The notes: a model not told the origin generated them from the sequence alone. A DNA stretch of 64,000 bases from Marthasterias glacialis (GCA_911728455.2 OU452235.1:11270634-11334633), one strand, 5' to 3'; shown: positions 1 to 14,500, counted from the stretch's first letter. Program-made: numbers and translations.

Positions 1-35
1 ACTTCCATATTCATGTTTTACAAACGTTACTTTTC

Positions 36-60
36 ATTGGTCCTTCTGACATATGCAAAT
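36..60 (+). promoter_or_regulatory. Possible proximal promoter elements of NEURL4
   Basis: An inverted CCAAT box (ATTGG, 36-40) and a perfect octamer (ATGCAAAT, 53-60) lie 30-55 bases before the start codon at 92. If real, the 5' UTR would be very short. Only 91 bases upstream are visible, so an upstream non-coding exon cannot be excluded. Confidence 0.3.
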
Positions 61-71
61 CATTTAAGAAA

Positions 72-107
72 ATGGCGACTTGTCAGATAACATGGCGACA
101 ACAGTAA
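72..107 (+). other. Upstream ORF overlapping the NEURL4 start codon
   Basis: An ATG at 72 (context AAAATGG) opens an 11-codon frame ending at TAA 105-107. It is out of frame with the NEURL4 ATG at 92 and overlaps it. Both ATGs sit in a near-identical ATGGCGAC context, which suggests a small local duplication. If both are on the mRNA, the uORF would reduce or tune NEURL4 translation. Confidence 0.4.
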
Positions 108-2593
108 GGAGAAGATTTCATAGCCGACACGGAAATCTTATTTCACTGACAAACAATAGCAGAACGGCAAGTAGAAATGAGCCGAGGCAGGAATTTAATA
201 ATGGTCTCGTGATAAGTAAAACTGTGTTAAAAGATAACGAGATCTTTGAAGTCAATATCGATAAAAAGGTAGGCCTACGTACGTAATCAGATGGAACGAA
301 CGTTTTGCATTGCATTTTTTTGTTGATTTTGATTTGGTCACTGACTTGCATGACTTGCACACTGCCACTGCTTGCATGCAGTAGTAAGTTCAGATGTTAA
401 ACTGACATTGACACTGACAAATCACATGTATATACTGGCTAGAATAATTTAAGCAGTGTGTCAGTAACATCACTACCCAAGAACTCCAGCAGTCTAGTTT
501 TCCCCCGCATCAAACACAGTCACAGTATCATATTTCCGTGGGTCTCCTATTTCCGCGGTATTAGAAAAATATTTTTATACGGTGCCAATATGTCATCTAT
601 GGACGACTTTCATTCAGTGAATCGATAACCAATAACCTTCTGCCAATCTGGTAAAAAGAACAAATCTGAAATGTCGAGGATATTTGTTAAATTAAAATAT
701 TTGTGGAAAATACGCTATTTTCCAGACCGGACAAATTCAGCTGACTATGGCTGCCAGAAGTGCCATTTTATCATTTAAATTTTTACCTTAAATGTTTTTC
801 TGTCATTTGGAATATCAGTGTCCAGATTATCATTTAAATTTTTACCTTAAATGTTTTTCTGTCATTTGGAATATCAGTGTCCAGATCCCGTTTCACATTT
901 TAGAAAAAATAATGACATCGAAAGAATTTATTTTCACCTCAGAAACGTAACAAATTTTCTGACATTGCAATAAAGGCCAGGAAACTGACGATCAGTAAAA
1001 ACTATATAACTTCAACAACTTTTGCAAAGGGCGCCCTCAATGTGTGTGTTTTAATTGTGTAAAAACTCATGCAGGTTAAAGACTTGCCTGCGAAAGTGCA
1101 AAACTCGCCAGGGTGAATGTGTGCAATTTTCAAAATTTCACAGTTTAGTTTTCACCTTATGCGGTTACTATTTTGCGCTTAATACGGGGCAATTCTATGA
1201 CATACCGGACCAGTCCAAAATGGAGTGCAGCCTGGGTGTCTACAACAGAAATTTGGTACTCTGCAATTAAAATGCCTAGTAAAAGAGCGAAACTTGCACA
1301 ACTGGTGAGAAATTAAAAATCGTAATCCTGTCTAAATTACATGATTTAAATACTGAGTGTAGGACTGACTGAACCATCATCTTCCTGTATTACCTAACCA
1401 ACAGTAAACACACTGGAAGAAGGGCAGACTCCTTATCTAAATGTAGAATAAAAAGTCACTTCATTAATTGCTTTTGATTAATTAAATTCAGATATACATT
1501 AACTTCAAGAAATTATCTGCATTCATATGTTATTCGTTCAATGAAGGTTGAAACATGGAGTGGATCAATTGAAGTCGGCATAACCTCACTGGATCCAGGA
1601 AACCTTGAGTTTCCAACCAGCGCCACTGGACTCTGTGAGGGAGCATGGATCTTATCAGGCTCTACAGTACTTCACAATGGTATACAGAGAAATGTCTAAC
1701 TTAAGAATCATCTCTAGTAATGCTCCAGGGTACAGCTGTATGTAAATCTCTTTTGGATGGAGTGTTGACTCATAAGAAGAGCCATTAGTTTGTGCTCTAC
1801 GTTTTGAAAAATGTACTCTGCTTGTCGTCATTCCCCTGCAGGACACACTGTTCAAAACGGCTCTTCTCAGAGCCAATACTCCTTCCAAAATAGATTTTCA
1901 CATGGTTTTACCCACAAGAATTACTAAGAATAGTGACTTATTATTGGGTGGCATGGGTGGCATGTGCGTAAAGTGCTCGCCTCTCACCAATGTGTCCCTG
2001 GTTCGATTCCCGACTAGAGCCATATGTGAGTAGAATACTGATTCACGGTTAGTACTAAAATAAATCGGTCACATTGATTTGAATGAAAGAATTTCAAAAT
2101 TGCTGTTTTAGACTGCAACTTAGCCTTAACCAGCCCAACCCATCAAAATCCAACTGTATGTTTTTGTTTATTCTGCTGGACTTGGGACTGCACTAGTAAA
2201 CTCATCATGCTTTACATGGGAGAAGGCATGCAACCATAATCCGAGTCCAACAGTTTGGATGTTGTGTTATTATATGATGTTTGTATTTAGAGTGAGGAAA
2301 GATCCTAGTAAATCATTCTGGGGAGATAATGATCAAAACTTTTTGTTTTGGTGTTGATAGTTTGTTTTGTTTTTTGGGTCCAGGTGAAGCTATTCTTGAT
2401 GAGTATGCCTGTGATCTAGACTCCTGTTGCATCGGAGACCGCATTGGTATTCAAAGGACGCAGAACGGAGAGCTTCATATTTTCCACAATGGCGTGGACA
2501 AGGGTGTAGCTGCGTCTGACCTGCCATCAAGGGTGTATGCCGTGGTTGACCTGTATGGCAAATGCACACAAGTGACACTCATTCAGACTGCAA
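92..2593 (+). CDS. NEURL4: NEURL4 exons 1-3: NHR1 (about residues 7-172)
   Basis: Exon 1 (92-268) reads [19 protein letters not shown], the first strand of an NHR domain, and ends after the IFEVNIDKK segment in phase 0. Exon 2 (1547-1679) continues [18 protein letters not shown] and ends inside the HNG codon (phase 1). Exon 3 (2384-2593) gives [21 protein letters not shown] and [16 protein letters not shown], and ends in phase 1. NHR domains are beta-sandwich protein-interaction modules. Intron 1 (269-1546) contains a 59-bp direct duplication and otherwise nothing I recognise. Intron 2 (1680-2383) carries a tRNA-like SINE. Intron 3 (2594-3314) carries a reversed tRNA-like fragment and a SINE B copy. 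Confidence 0.93.
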
Positions 2594-5500
2594 GTACGTT
2601 TTGCTTGTTTTGGAAGGAAACTGTACTGAACTGTACTAATGAAATGATGGTTTTAGTCCTGAGTAGTTTGTGGTGACTTGTAAGTAAGATTCCTGATGGC
2701 TTTATTCATGTATGGCATTGCATTCAAACCATTGATTTAGGGTTCTGCCCTTCATCCATGTATGGTTAAGTACTATACAATCTGTATATTCATTGCTTTT
2801 ATGGAGCCCGACAGAAAAAAAAATCCCTAGGCGCTTTAGATGGGACTCAAACCCACAACCTTCCAAGTTCTAGAGCAAATTTGTTCACTGCTAGACCAAT
2901 ATTATGTTCGTTATCCCACATGCAAAGATTACATACTTTAAATTGAAAATGTTCTCATTCTAATAGTGTGTTGTGGCTGAGTGGTCTAGTGCATCATACT
3001 CAAAGTTCTGATGCCATCAGAGTGTTGGTTCGAATCCCAGTTGTAACACATGTCCCTGGGCAAGACACTTAACCATAATTGCTTCTCATCACCCAGGAGT
3101 AAATGGGTATTTGCAAGATCATAGAGATTGTTGATTTGAATGATTTGTAACCTGTGTGCCAATTTAGCTCTTGGTGCTGCATACTTCAAAGGAGTTTGGA
3201 TGGTTTCAGGAATGCTTACAGCCTAATGAACAGGGTTAGTGAAAGTGTAAGGCACTTTGATACAATGTTTAAAAGCACCTGATGAATGCCTATTACCATG
3301 TACTCTTCTTGAAGATATGCTCCATAACAACAATGAAGACTCGTCATCCAGCGAGGCAGAAAGCGATGATAACCATGGCAACGGAGAGGAGGATGAAGAT
3401 ACAGAGATTGAAGAAGTTGAGGATCTGGTTGCGGTCATGGACAATGCATCGGTTTCATTGCCCTCCAATGATGCACTCCTGTTCCACAGACGTCATGGTA
3501 CCCTCATCTCAATCCTCAACAATGGCAGGACAGCGGAGCGAGGCAATGCCAGGGATGAGTTCAACAATGGGGTTGTCATGACAAATAGGCTCTTGAGGAG
3601 TAATGAGTTATTTGAGGTGAGTCAAAGCCAACGGAAATACTCATCCAAAGTGAGCTTGAGCGATATTTGATGTTTTCAATTTGTTTATTTTTGATTGTTT
3701 GATTTCAGATCAGAATCGACAAACTGATAGATAAATGGTCAGGTTCAATTGAAATCGGTGTCACAACTCATAACCCAGAGACGTTGGACTTTCCATCCAC
3801 CATGACTAATCTCAGATCAGGTTGGTTCACAAATATTTGTAAATAATACATGACCTAGAACATTTCTTAAAAGGTGTGTGGATAATGAAAAGACATGGTG
3901 TTGTAAGGACTGGCAGCCTTTGTTGTAGCACTATCTGACTATTGACCCCCATGGACTGATGTCACACATGGCTACTGTCTGCCCATGGTCTGCCATTTTA
4001 GGAGTTAAATTGCTTGTTAAGATATGATGCATATCTAACAGTGCGAGCGTCACCTGAAATACGCAATTTCAGTTAAAATTGCCCAATTATAGCAAATTTC
4101 ACGGTGTCCAGAGGCTGACGGGGGGGGGGGGGGCAAACAGGGGGGGGGGTAAGATGTTCCACAGAAGGGCAGCTGCTCTCCTTCCCCCCCCCTTGGCTAC
4201 GCCACTGAACTGAATCGAACAAAACATGCAGTTGGATTTTGAAAGGCTGGGGATGGTTTTGGTTAAAAGCTGGATTATTTCATGAAAATCACCTATTAAA
4301 GACAAATACTTGCATCCAAACCGCGATGACATAAACTGCATTCAGCCATGGGATGTTAAAGAGGGGAATAAAGTAGCTTCATACAGGCAGGTGACAGGTA
4401 AGATTCATTTGACAGGGAACTGAAAATTGTCTACACTGTATTATCTGAGAGTGAACGTCCTCCAGATTGCTTTAGTATATCTCTAGGAAGAAGACGATCG
4501 GATAAAACTGATGGAATGGTTAAGCAAACTAGTCAGAATTGAGGAAATGGTTGATGTGGCACTCGTTAGTTAAAAATCTTTGAGGTTAACATGCAGAAGA
4601 AGAAGATTTGTGTCTGGAAATGTTGATTTTTATGAAACAACATTTGGTTCCTTCCAGGTACTATTATGATGAGTGGATGTGGGATTCTAACTAACGGTAA
4701 AGGCACCACCAGGGAGTATGGAGAATTTGACCTTGATGATCTTGCAGTAAGTCATAAAAAGGCTTTGGGAATTTCTAAGTTCTCGATAACATTTCTTATT
4801 GTTTGTATCTACTGTTGAAATGTTTGTTTGTGTGTGTTTTTTGGTGAGTTGTGTAAATGTGGAATATGAAAGCTTTTACCATGTTTACAGTTCACACAAA
4901 TGTACTTCCCCTTTTACCCAAACAACCCTCAAGCCCCTTCCAAATCAAGACGCTGTGGCCAAATTTGATAAAGCTGTTTACCAGTTGGCAAATTTGTGTG
5001 CTTACTATAGCAGGAAAACTTGCGTAAGCAAAGTGTATTTCATAAACGATCGAGAAGATTTCACAGTGCATGTGGACAAGCACACACACCGTTGTGGGGA
5101 CATTCATACAATGGAACAAAGGTCCCCACAACATTTTTCTTTGTCAAACCCTGTCCCCACAGAGGGATTCCTTTAGAAAAGGGAATAAAAGAACAACAAT
5201 AGGGAGTCCCCAGTGCTGGGTGTTAAAAAGAATGTGTGCGCACTCACAATGGATTTAAATTGTTGCGTTACTCATCTGCTTATAAGAACTGTCAGCAAGC
5301 TAATGTGCATTTGCTTTGCTTTTGGGTTAGCAGTGTTAATGAAGCAAAACACTTGCTTCTGTAGAGAGTAGAGCCACTGCTCAAGGTGCTTGAATGAGAG
5401 TGGTAAACCGGCTGTGCTTAATTGCAATGGAATTTAGGCCACTGGGGGAAGAGATAAGGTTCTCAACCTTGGTCAATTTCTGCAGTGGCAGTCTGTGGCA

Positions 5501-8500
5501 CTGATCGACCATACATACAAATACAGTGATATGAAAGTTTGGCATGGGTCACATCACCATTATGTGCCTAGCATATTGGAGATTTTGAGGCATCTTGGGT
5601 TATGCACCTGTAGGAGGGGTAATATGTGGTCACTCATACCTATGTAGTGACAGATCAATGGTTTAACATTTTGGGTACCGTACTCATTCTCTGTAAACTG
5701 TGGTGTGTGTGGCTGATCCCCAAATGTCATAAGGATCTGGTTTAGGCTACCTTTTGAACTATTTAACCAACACATTCTCACTGTTTGCAATCTTTCAGGA
5801 AGGGGATCGTATTGGGGTCATGCGCAAGGCCAACGGGGACCTTCACTTCTTCATCAACGGGCGTGACCAGGGACGAGCTGCCTCCAATGCCCCCCATATC
5901 ATATTTGGTGTCGTTGACCTCTATGGCATGGCAGTTAAGGTGACCATACTTGAGTGGATCCCGCCTGCTGCTCATGCCATGGCTAGCTTTATTGATCATC
6001 GTGTCCCACGTCTCAGCTACCTCAGATCGTTAGCTCAACAGGAACTACCAAATGTCTTTGAAGGTAAAGTAGACATTTTTCTATTGTGAGCGTGTTCCTA
6101 TGAATTGATTTACCTTCACATTCACCTATAGATACATACTAGTTCATTTCATGACAAGCAAGCTTCTGTGTAGTTGATGTGAACAGTTTTACTTTTTGCT
6201 CTCTAATGTCCACATAATTTAACAAATGTTTGACATCCATGTATTCTCAGTTTATGATACCATGTTTTTTTCCACAGACCCTTTCACAGTTCGTGTCCTT
6301 CAGAGCTTGACCATATCGATACCGGCTTTCACCGGCCCCCCAAAAAGCACTTCGTGACCTACTGTGGAATTTATATTAAAATTGGTTTACTAAAAATTGT
6401 TATCATTGTTACCATTCAATATCACCCACTGTGGTTTTGATTGATAGATGAACTAATAATAATAATAATACTAATTGATTCTTATATAGTGCATTTCCAA
6501 AGAATGATTATTGCACTACAAACATTACCCCTGGTCACTGGGCCATTATTTCATTCCTGAAACCATCTCGGCTGCCTGGGGAGTATACAGCTTGTGCTGC
6601 CAAGTATGTAACGCACCAAGCTAAATCCATCACATGAACCATCTCTGCCCTCACAGGTACCCATTTACCCCTGGGTGAAGAGAAGCAAAGAGAAGAGAAG
6701 ATTATAGTTAAGTGTCTTGCTCAAGGCCACAAGTGTCATGACTGGGATTTGAAACCCAACCCCACCTTCCCGATAACTTAGCCACAAAACTTGAGTCCAA
6801 TGAACTAAACCTCTCGGCTACTACATGATAAACTGTGCCAGAGTGCAATATGATATCATGTGGTGAATGTGTCTACACATTACCAAGTCTGCTACTTCAT
6901 TCTTGTAAGGGCAAGGCACTTTTTATCTCAGTAAAGGGCACCTCTATGAGGACAATTTAAATTTCTACTGGAACATTTCAAGGAGCACCAAGGCAATGAC
7001 CAGAGGCATGGGAGCAATTACCTCCATGAAACATCAGGCCTGCAGCACACATATGCCCACGGTTAGTTTGGTGCAGAGTTTTTGCCACCATACACAACCT
7101 GTGCAGCTGATTTGTTTCAAATGGTTGATAAACGGGTCGGGAAATAGAATCAAGTGTAGGAGGGTTAAATATGTACGGTTTTCTGTCTGGTTTGTTGACA
7201 GCTGGTGCTTGGGAATGGACAGACAAACCTCACTTCCATGATACATGTGGTATTCATGCCCAGGTCATCAACAACGGACTGACAGCCCACCGACCAAAGT
7301 GAGTCCAGTAGATAATAACACATGTAATGTTCTTATAGAGTGCTTTATCTACGTCTCAAAGCACTTGCTATGGTTTTTTAGTAAGATGGGTTTGTAAGTT
7401 ATTGAGTGAGACCTATTTATGTAGCACCTTGTAAGGGTTTACAAGGTGATGCGCCGAAATCTGCAGCCACCTATGCCAGAAATGTTAACTCTCTCTGGCC
7501 TTGATCCACCGTGGTCATAGGCCATGATGCCTTGGCGTGTTAGCCCCTTAAAAAATGCACCTGTCAAGGCCAACATGGCCAGCATGCCCTTGTAGAGAAT
7601 GAATTACCTCTTTGATAATCTCAATCAGACATCCCTTGAGTTGTATAGAGCAGCTTAAGCTTAGCAAAAAAACTGCAGGAAACCAGTCACAGACTTCACA
7701 TTTGGAATGGTATGGTATTTTGGCTAGTTACCTTATTCTGGTCAGCAAAATTGTTTTGTAATTAGTTTTTTTTGGTACTTGGCTACTTTATGTGCTTAAC
7801 CACCCGATGCCTTGATGACGTCTTATAACGCATGAGTTTTTTAAAACTGAATTACGTTTAATGTTTATGTACGTTTTGGAACAGTTTGTAACATTCTCTT
7901 TTGGTTGCGGTCAGTTGACATATTGTTACTCTTGGACTGTCTTTGTCCAGTGTTCCTTGTGCCTGCACTCACAGTGTTGAGCTTCGTTTGACCCTTACAA
8001 AGAGGGACAAAGGGTACTGGAATTTTTTCTCAAAATCTCCCTTTTACTGGGGATTATTGTGTGATCCCAAATTCCAGACCTTCATCCCTTTGTTTCCCTT
8101 TTGTCAGCATGGGAGGTAAGTCGGAAACACCAGTCAACGACCGAATGTCTGCTGTGACTCACGGCCTAGGGTACGGCCCGTGTCACAGTAAGCAAAAAGG
8201 GTTTTCTCGAAAGAGAAAAATAAATCCCAGTACATTTTATGAAAATGTAATATGTATTGTCTCTACTTGGTTTAGTCATGGTTTTGTTTGGACAACGATA
8301 TTCTTCGAAAAAAAATTGGGTCTGGGTGTTGTGAAATTTTTTTCAAACAATCCCGTGCAGAGGCATCCAAAGTGAAGTAGTTAAGAAGCTGTATGCAATT
8401 GGGACACGATGACTGTTAAGGTAATGGGTTATAACATCACATAATGTGAAAATGTTGTTTGCTCTTGTCTCCCCAGTGCAATGGATGACTTCAACAATGC

Positions 8501-11500
8501 AGTGGTGCTTACAAACCGTCCCATACAGACAGACGAGATGTTTGAGATACGTATTGACAGAATAGTAGACAAGTGGGCTGGCTCCATTGAGATTGGCCTC
8601 ACAAAACACGCACCCCAGGAACTAGGTAGGCAAAGTTGGAAATGATGACTTAGCAATTACACTGAAAATATCAATATCCACTTCCAAAATCCTTGCAGAT
8701 AGTTGGGAAAGAACGCAAATGGAGGGCAACTGTTTTTTTTTTCTCGTTTTTTTCCCTGAGCATCCTCTGAAAAAGTTAAGGGTATGTTACATTTTGGAAG
8801 TCCTCATGCATTTTCCGTAAATTTGTTGATCGATTATCCACTGACATAATTTGTGTGTTCAACCTGTTTTTGGTTCAGATTTTCCGTCCACGATGACAAA
8901 CATCCGTAGCGGGACATGGATGATGACTGGGAATGGTATCATGCACAATGGCAGTCCCATCGTGGATGAGTATGGCCTCAACCTGGACAGACTCAGGGTA
9001 AGAGAACTACATGGGTGATACTTTGGGTGATACTTTGGGGTATAACAGAAGTAATTAGACCCAAGGTAAGAGACATGTTTTGTCCGACCACAAGTGGGGC
9101 TATTTTTGAGTTAAACTTTGGCATACCTGCCAATCGTCCTGTTTTTTCAGTTTACAGGCCTCAAAACAACTTTTCGATTCCTGACAGAAGACAAAAATTA
9201 AACAATTCAGAAGTTATGGCAAAAAGGGGTGCTATTTGCAACTAAGATATCTGTGCCTGTGAATAAACAAGAGGGCGCTATTTGTTTTTCCAGTTTACAG
9301 GCCACAAAAAACATCTCTGATCCCTGACAGAAGATACAAATTACATAATTCAAAAGTTATGGCAAAAAGGGGTGCTATTTGCAAAAAAGATATCTGTGCC
9401 TGTACATAAACAAGAGGGTGCAATTTGATATGATTTTCATTGACTGTGTCATGTCAGTCGCCATGTTGTTTATGTAACAGGGGACTTGTTTTGTATGTAA
9501 CTCTGTGGACTTATGAAACTGGTGTTGTTATTGCTGATGCTTCAATGTTGGGAGTTATGCTTTGGGGTAAAATAGAAGTAATTTGACTGTTAGAAAAGCA
9601 TGACATATGACATTTGTAATTCATTTCAGCTTTTGAAAATTTTAAAGGAAAATGGAAATTACTTTGGAGATTTGGCAAAGTTTTTTAAAATGTTGTTTTC
9701 TGTAATATGTCCGCAAAATGTTACAAATGCACCCTCTTGCAGGAAATCAATCAGAATGAGCCCTCATAAAATGAGTAAAGCTTTCTGAAACCATGTTTAC
9801 CTCTTCCAAAGGGAGTTGTGTTTTATTTACAGGTATGGTTAATTGCTGTTTTTCACATCTGCCCACTAAATATATTTTTCTGGGAAATGCATTAATATTT
9901 GAAGTAATTTTCATAACAAATGACACTGAGATGTGACCATATTTTGTCATTTTGCATCTGTGACAATTTGTTGTTAGTTTATTTTGTTGCATTATAACAA
10001 GAAATGAATGTTATTTTAAATTAGGAGAGGGACAGAATTGGTGTCATGAGGAAACGTAATGGCGACCTTCATTTCTACATTAATGGGATAGATCAAGGCA
10101 TTGCTGCAACCCATGTTCCATCAAATCTCTTTGCTGTGGTGGACCTTTATGGGCAGGCAACACAAGCAACTATTGTGCAGCCTGGTGGTAAGTGTGAATT
10201 TAGTAAACCATACCAAACAAGACTAGCTTGGTTGAAACTAGATGAACTGAGATCCATCTTAAACTGGTTCAAACCAGATACAAGGTAGCCTGGAGGTAGG
10301 TGTGAAATGAGTTCACCATACCAAACAAGACTTGCCTGGTTTAAACTAGATGAACTGAGATCCATCTTGATTAAACTGGTTCTAACCAGATACAAGGCAG
10401 CGTAGAGGTAGGTGTGAAATGAGTTCACTGTACCAAACAAGACTTGCCTGGTTTAAACTAGATGAACTGAGATCCATCTTGATTAAACCGGTCCTAACCA
10501 GATACAAGGCAGTCAGACCAGACTTGCTTGGTTAAAACTAGATGTGGGGTGTTGTGGCAGAGCAGTGACCCATAATCACATTTTCTTAACTTACCAACTT
10601 TACAAGAAAGCCCCCCACAACTGAACAAATCTTCTTCCAGACTACCCAGTAGAATCTCCTGGCATACGCATCCCAACTGACGACGGAACCCTTCGCTTCT
10701 ATCACCTACATGGACGCAACGTCAAGATCAGTAACAACGGTGTGAGGGCGCTTCGGCCCAGTGCCACCGGGGAGTTCAACGATGCAATCATCATGAGTAA
10801 CAGACCCCTAAGGGACGGAGAGAGATTTGAGATTGTCATCGAGAAGATGGTGGACAGATGGTCTGGCTCCATTGAAGCAGGTCAGTGTTTGATCATAGAC
10901 AAACCCTCCCTCCATCAGGACAAAATTTTATCAACCTTTTGATCAGATGAGTTGGCTTGTAATATATCTGACTAGGATTCGAACCCATCCTCCATCAGGG
11001 CCAAGTGTCATCAAACTTTACAGCATTAAGTAAAACATCCATCCAGGAATTTAACCCACCCTCCATCACAGGGCTCAAAATTTACTCTGCACTGCCTGGC
11101 CGAAACCAGTAATTTTAGCATTGGGCCAGTAAACTTATGACTGCACATGTCTGACAGTCTTGTGTTTTTCAATGGGCCTTATTTTTGACAGCAAGAGGGC
11201 GCCCTTCGGGGGTAGATTGGGGGTCAAACCATAGAAATAGTGTTGTAAACCGGATGCAATTAGACTTCTAATAAAGCAGTTTAATCTACAATTTTTTAAG
11301 GTTTTTTAATTGGCAGTTTTTACCTAGTATAAGATATTTGCATGGAAAATTTGTTTTTTCAATGTTTTGAATTATTTTTGTACTTTCAAAATGGAAATAG
11401 TATTGCGCCCTCTTGCTGTCAAAAATACGACCTATTGAATAATGGTAACTCTATAATATCTTGTACACAAGAAATTATGTTTAAATGTTGACTTTGAGTC

Positions 11501-14500
11501 TGAAAAATGTCTTGCAATAAAACAAAGGAGATAAATCTTCTCTTACATGTCTTAGTGCTTGTTCAAATGAAAACAGTCTACTTGTTAAACTGTGTAGACA
11601 GTTTTTTGCTACTTTTGATTCTGGTCTTGTGAAAGAAATTCTGGTCCAGTAGAAACTTTGAAGTAGCCTTACTACAGTCTTGTGTATTTTTCCCCCAAGA
11701 TTCGTACCCTGCATCGGGGAAAATTTCATCGAGAGGTTCAACAAAAAATATTTGCTGCTAAAGGATAATTTGCAGGAAACTAGTCACAATTAATATTGCC
11801 GAGTATTTTGGCCAATGTGGTCTGTTTATGTCTAGCAAGATGTTCCGTGCAAAGTTTTATCCATAGCAAACTAAATTTGAGCTCAGTCTGAATGATCCCT
11901 CAAGTTGGCCGTGTCTGAATTAGCGGCTGCGGCTTGGTCACCATGATAACGTGCAGCGAAGCATAGGATGCCCGTAGTAACACCCTTAGCAACAGCCGCA
12001 GCCGGCAGATTGGACACAGCCTGAGACTTTATTATTTGTCTTCCCTCAGTAGGAGTTACAACCATATCTCCTGAGGAGCTTGACTTCCCAAGTACAATGA
12101 CGGACCTGGATCATGATACATGGATGCTGAGGTAAGAATCCTGTTGGTAAAGTGATGACGTTTTGGAGCCGGAAGTGCATTGTAAACAAAAGACATTACA
12201 CTGTACATGAATATTCGCTTCACTGCACTTCCAACTCCAAAATGTCATCACTTACCAAAAGGATAGACCTTTGTTATGGTGAATACTACTTGCCCTCTAA
12301 ACCTTGTTTTTCTTGTTCTTGGATGTGTTGTTTATTTATTTATTTATTTTTTGTATGTTACCTTTTATGGTATTGTATTGTAATTTTTATGTCTTTTACA
12401 TTTGTCTTTGGATATTGTGTATTAAGGATCCCGGATGAGAACAAGTCTTTGATAATTGATGGGGCTACCCTGGTAAAACCTGAGACAAAATAAATAAATA
12501 AATAAATAAAAAATAGCCATCTGGGTTTTCTTGCCATTCAAATGCTATATAACCAAACTGAGGTTAGAGGGAAGAATGGTCTGGCTTCTTTTTGCTTTGA
12601 TGAGAACTAGGGTTAACCAGTGTTGATGAAGACAGGAAACGTAACCAATGGCTGTAGTGTGATAACATTTTATACAGGAGTTTCAAGCAGTTTGGTTTCT
12701 CAGACTCTTGCAGTAGGATGGGAGGATCCTGAGAGGTCATGTGAGACTATATTTGCTTGAACTAAACTGCCTTGCCTCCCCTATTTTTGCAGTGGAGCAG
12801 GCGTAATGAAAGATGGTCTAATGTTGAACAATTCCTATGGGTTGGACCTGGACACTCTGCATGAGGGGAGCAGAATTGGGATTGTTCGGCTCGGCGATAA
12901 CACACTTCACTTCTTTTTGAATGGACAAGACATGGGAATTGCATGTACAGATGTACCATCTGGTAAGTCAGAGAACAAATCTGAAAAAAGTTTAGAGAAC
13001 TGATCTGTGATATCTAACTGATTCTTTTCTTCAGATTTTCCAGTTTCAGTTGATTTTTTATCCCTCTTTTCCTTTAACCCTAGCACTGTCCTGGGGCTGA
13101 TTAAATCGGCCCAATTATTGGACAGTGTATTGGCAGGTTCCATTAAATCGGCCCTATTTATTAGTATACATAAATCCGAGCAGCTCGTTCATGGTGGTTT
13201 ACACCACCGCAGCTTTGGCCGCAGCACATGCACGTGTTGCGACTACAGCACGTCAGATGCACTTTTGTACAATCAGCATGGAGGATTCACAGTGTGTGTG
13301 CGTCAACGCACACATGCGGCAGTCATAGCTGAGGTGCTGTAAATGCCCATGAACAAGCTGCTCGGATTAGTCTATTGGTCACAACACACCATGTGACCTT
13401 TAATGACCTTTCTGAAAGTTCAAGTTTTTACCAAAATAAAGTTTGTGAGGTTATAAAAAATGTTTGCATGTTGAATCAGAGTTAGTGGTCTAGTAAATAT
13501 ATAGCTCTGTGGTTGTAAACAGACTTAGTAGTTACAGTAGACCTTGTGCATCCACTGCCATCTCTGAGGTCAAACGCAGCGTCGAACGTGCGTTGTGGGA
13601 TTTTTTTTATCTCAGGGCGAGGGCACCCTTTCCTGTACTAAATGCTCATAGTAACGTCATACGCATAAGGTCTGTAGTATTGGTCTTCTAATTAGACTCG
13701 CTGTATTTTTCCACAGCAGAGCTAATCTTGAAATGTTTGTTTGTTTTGTTGTCCTGTTTTTTTTGTAGATGTGTACGCAGTGATTGACTTGTACGGTCAG
13801 TGTGCCCAAGTATCCTTGGTTCCTCCTACTGAGCTGGACAACCATTTACAACATATGAACTCCAGGACAGATTCACATGGTTCTGTTGTAGCAGGTGAGT
13901 CAATGAATGGTAGAATCTGCTCAGTGAAAATGAATGACCGCTTGCCATGTATGTACAAATTACACAAATGTAACAAGGCGACCTCTTGAACCTCTGTTGC
14001 CTTTGATAAAGTCGGTAAGGCATTCAGGCTGGCCCAGAGGTTTCTTCCCTGCCTTTCACCTATGTGGACCCCAGTTCGAATCCCGGACTTACTTAACCAG
14101 TCAGCGATTCATGCTGAATGAATCTGATATTTTCTTAAAAGAGAAACAAAAAAACGTGGTGCTTCAATGTCTCTTGGCTTTGTGTAGTCAGGGTTACTTT
14201 GTGCCAGAGATATTCTTAAAAAAAATGATTCTGACAGTTCCAAAGAATAATCCCATCGGGTGGCATGGAAAAAGTTTGAGAACCCCGACGCTAAGCGGTT
14301 AAATTGTAATAAGTTGTCCAGTTATAAGAGTTAAGCGAAAATCTTCTTGGTGCTATTGACTACAATTTGCAATGGTGTGACATCATGCGTTGGTTTAAAG
14401 CCAAAGCCATTGTTGTTTTCAGTTCCAGGTCTTCTTCATAAGTTCCATACAGTATGTGGGTCCAACATACAGCTCTCTGAAGACCTTGCTGTCGCTAGCC

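Noticed and set aside
80..91. Earlier in-frame start of NEURL4 at position 80
   Set aside because: The codon is TTG; the first in-frame ATG is at 92, with a good context.
6280..6354. Possible exon after TTTTTTTCCACAG ([19 protein letters not shown])
   Set aside because: It runs into a stop with no donor before it; exon 7 joins instead to 7202 in the right phase and gives the conserved start of NHR3.
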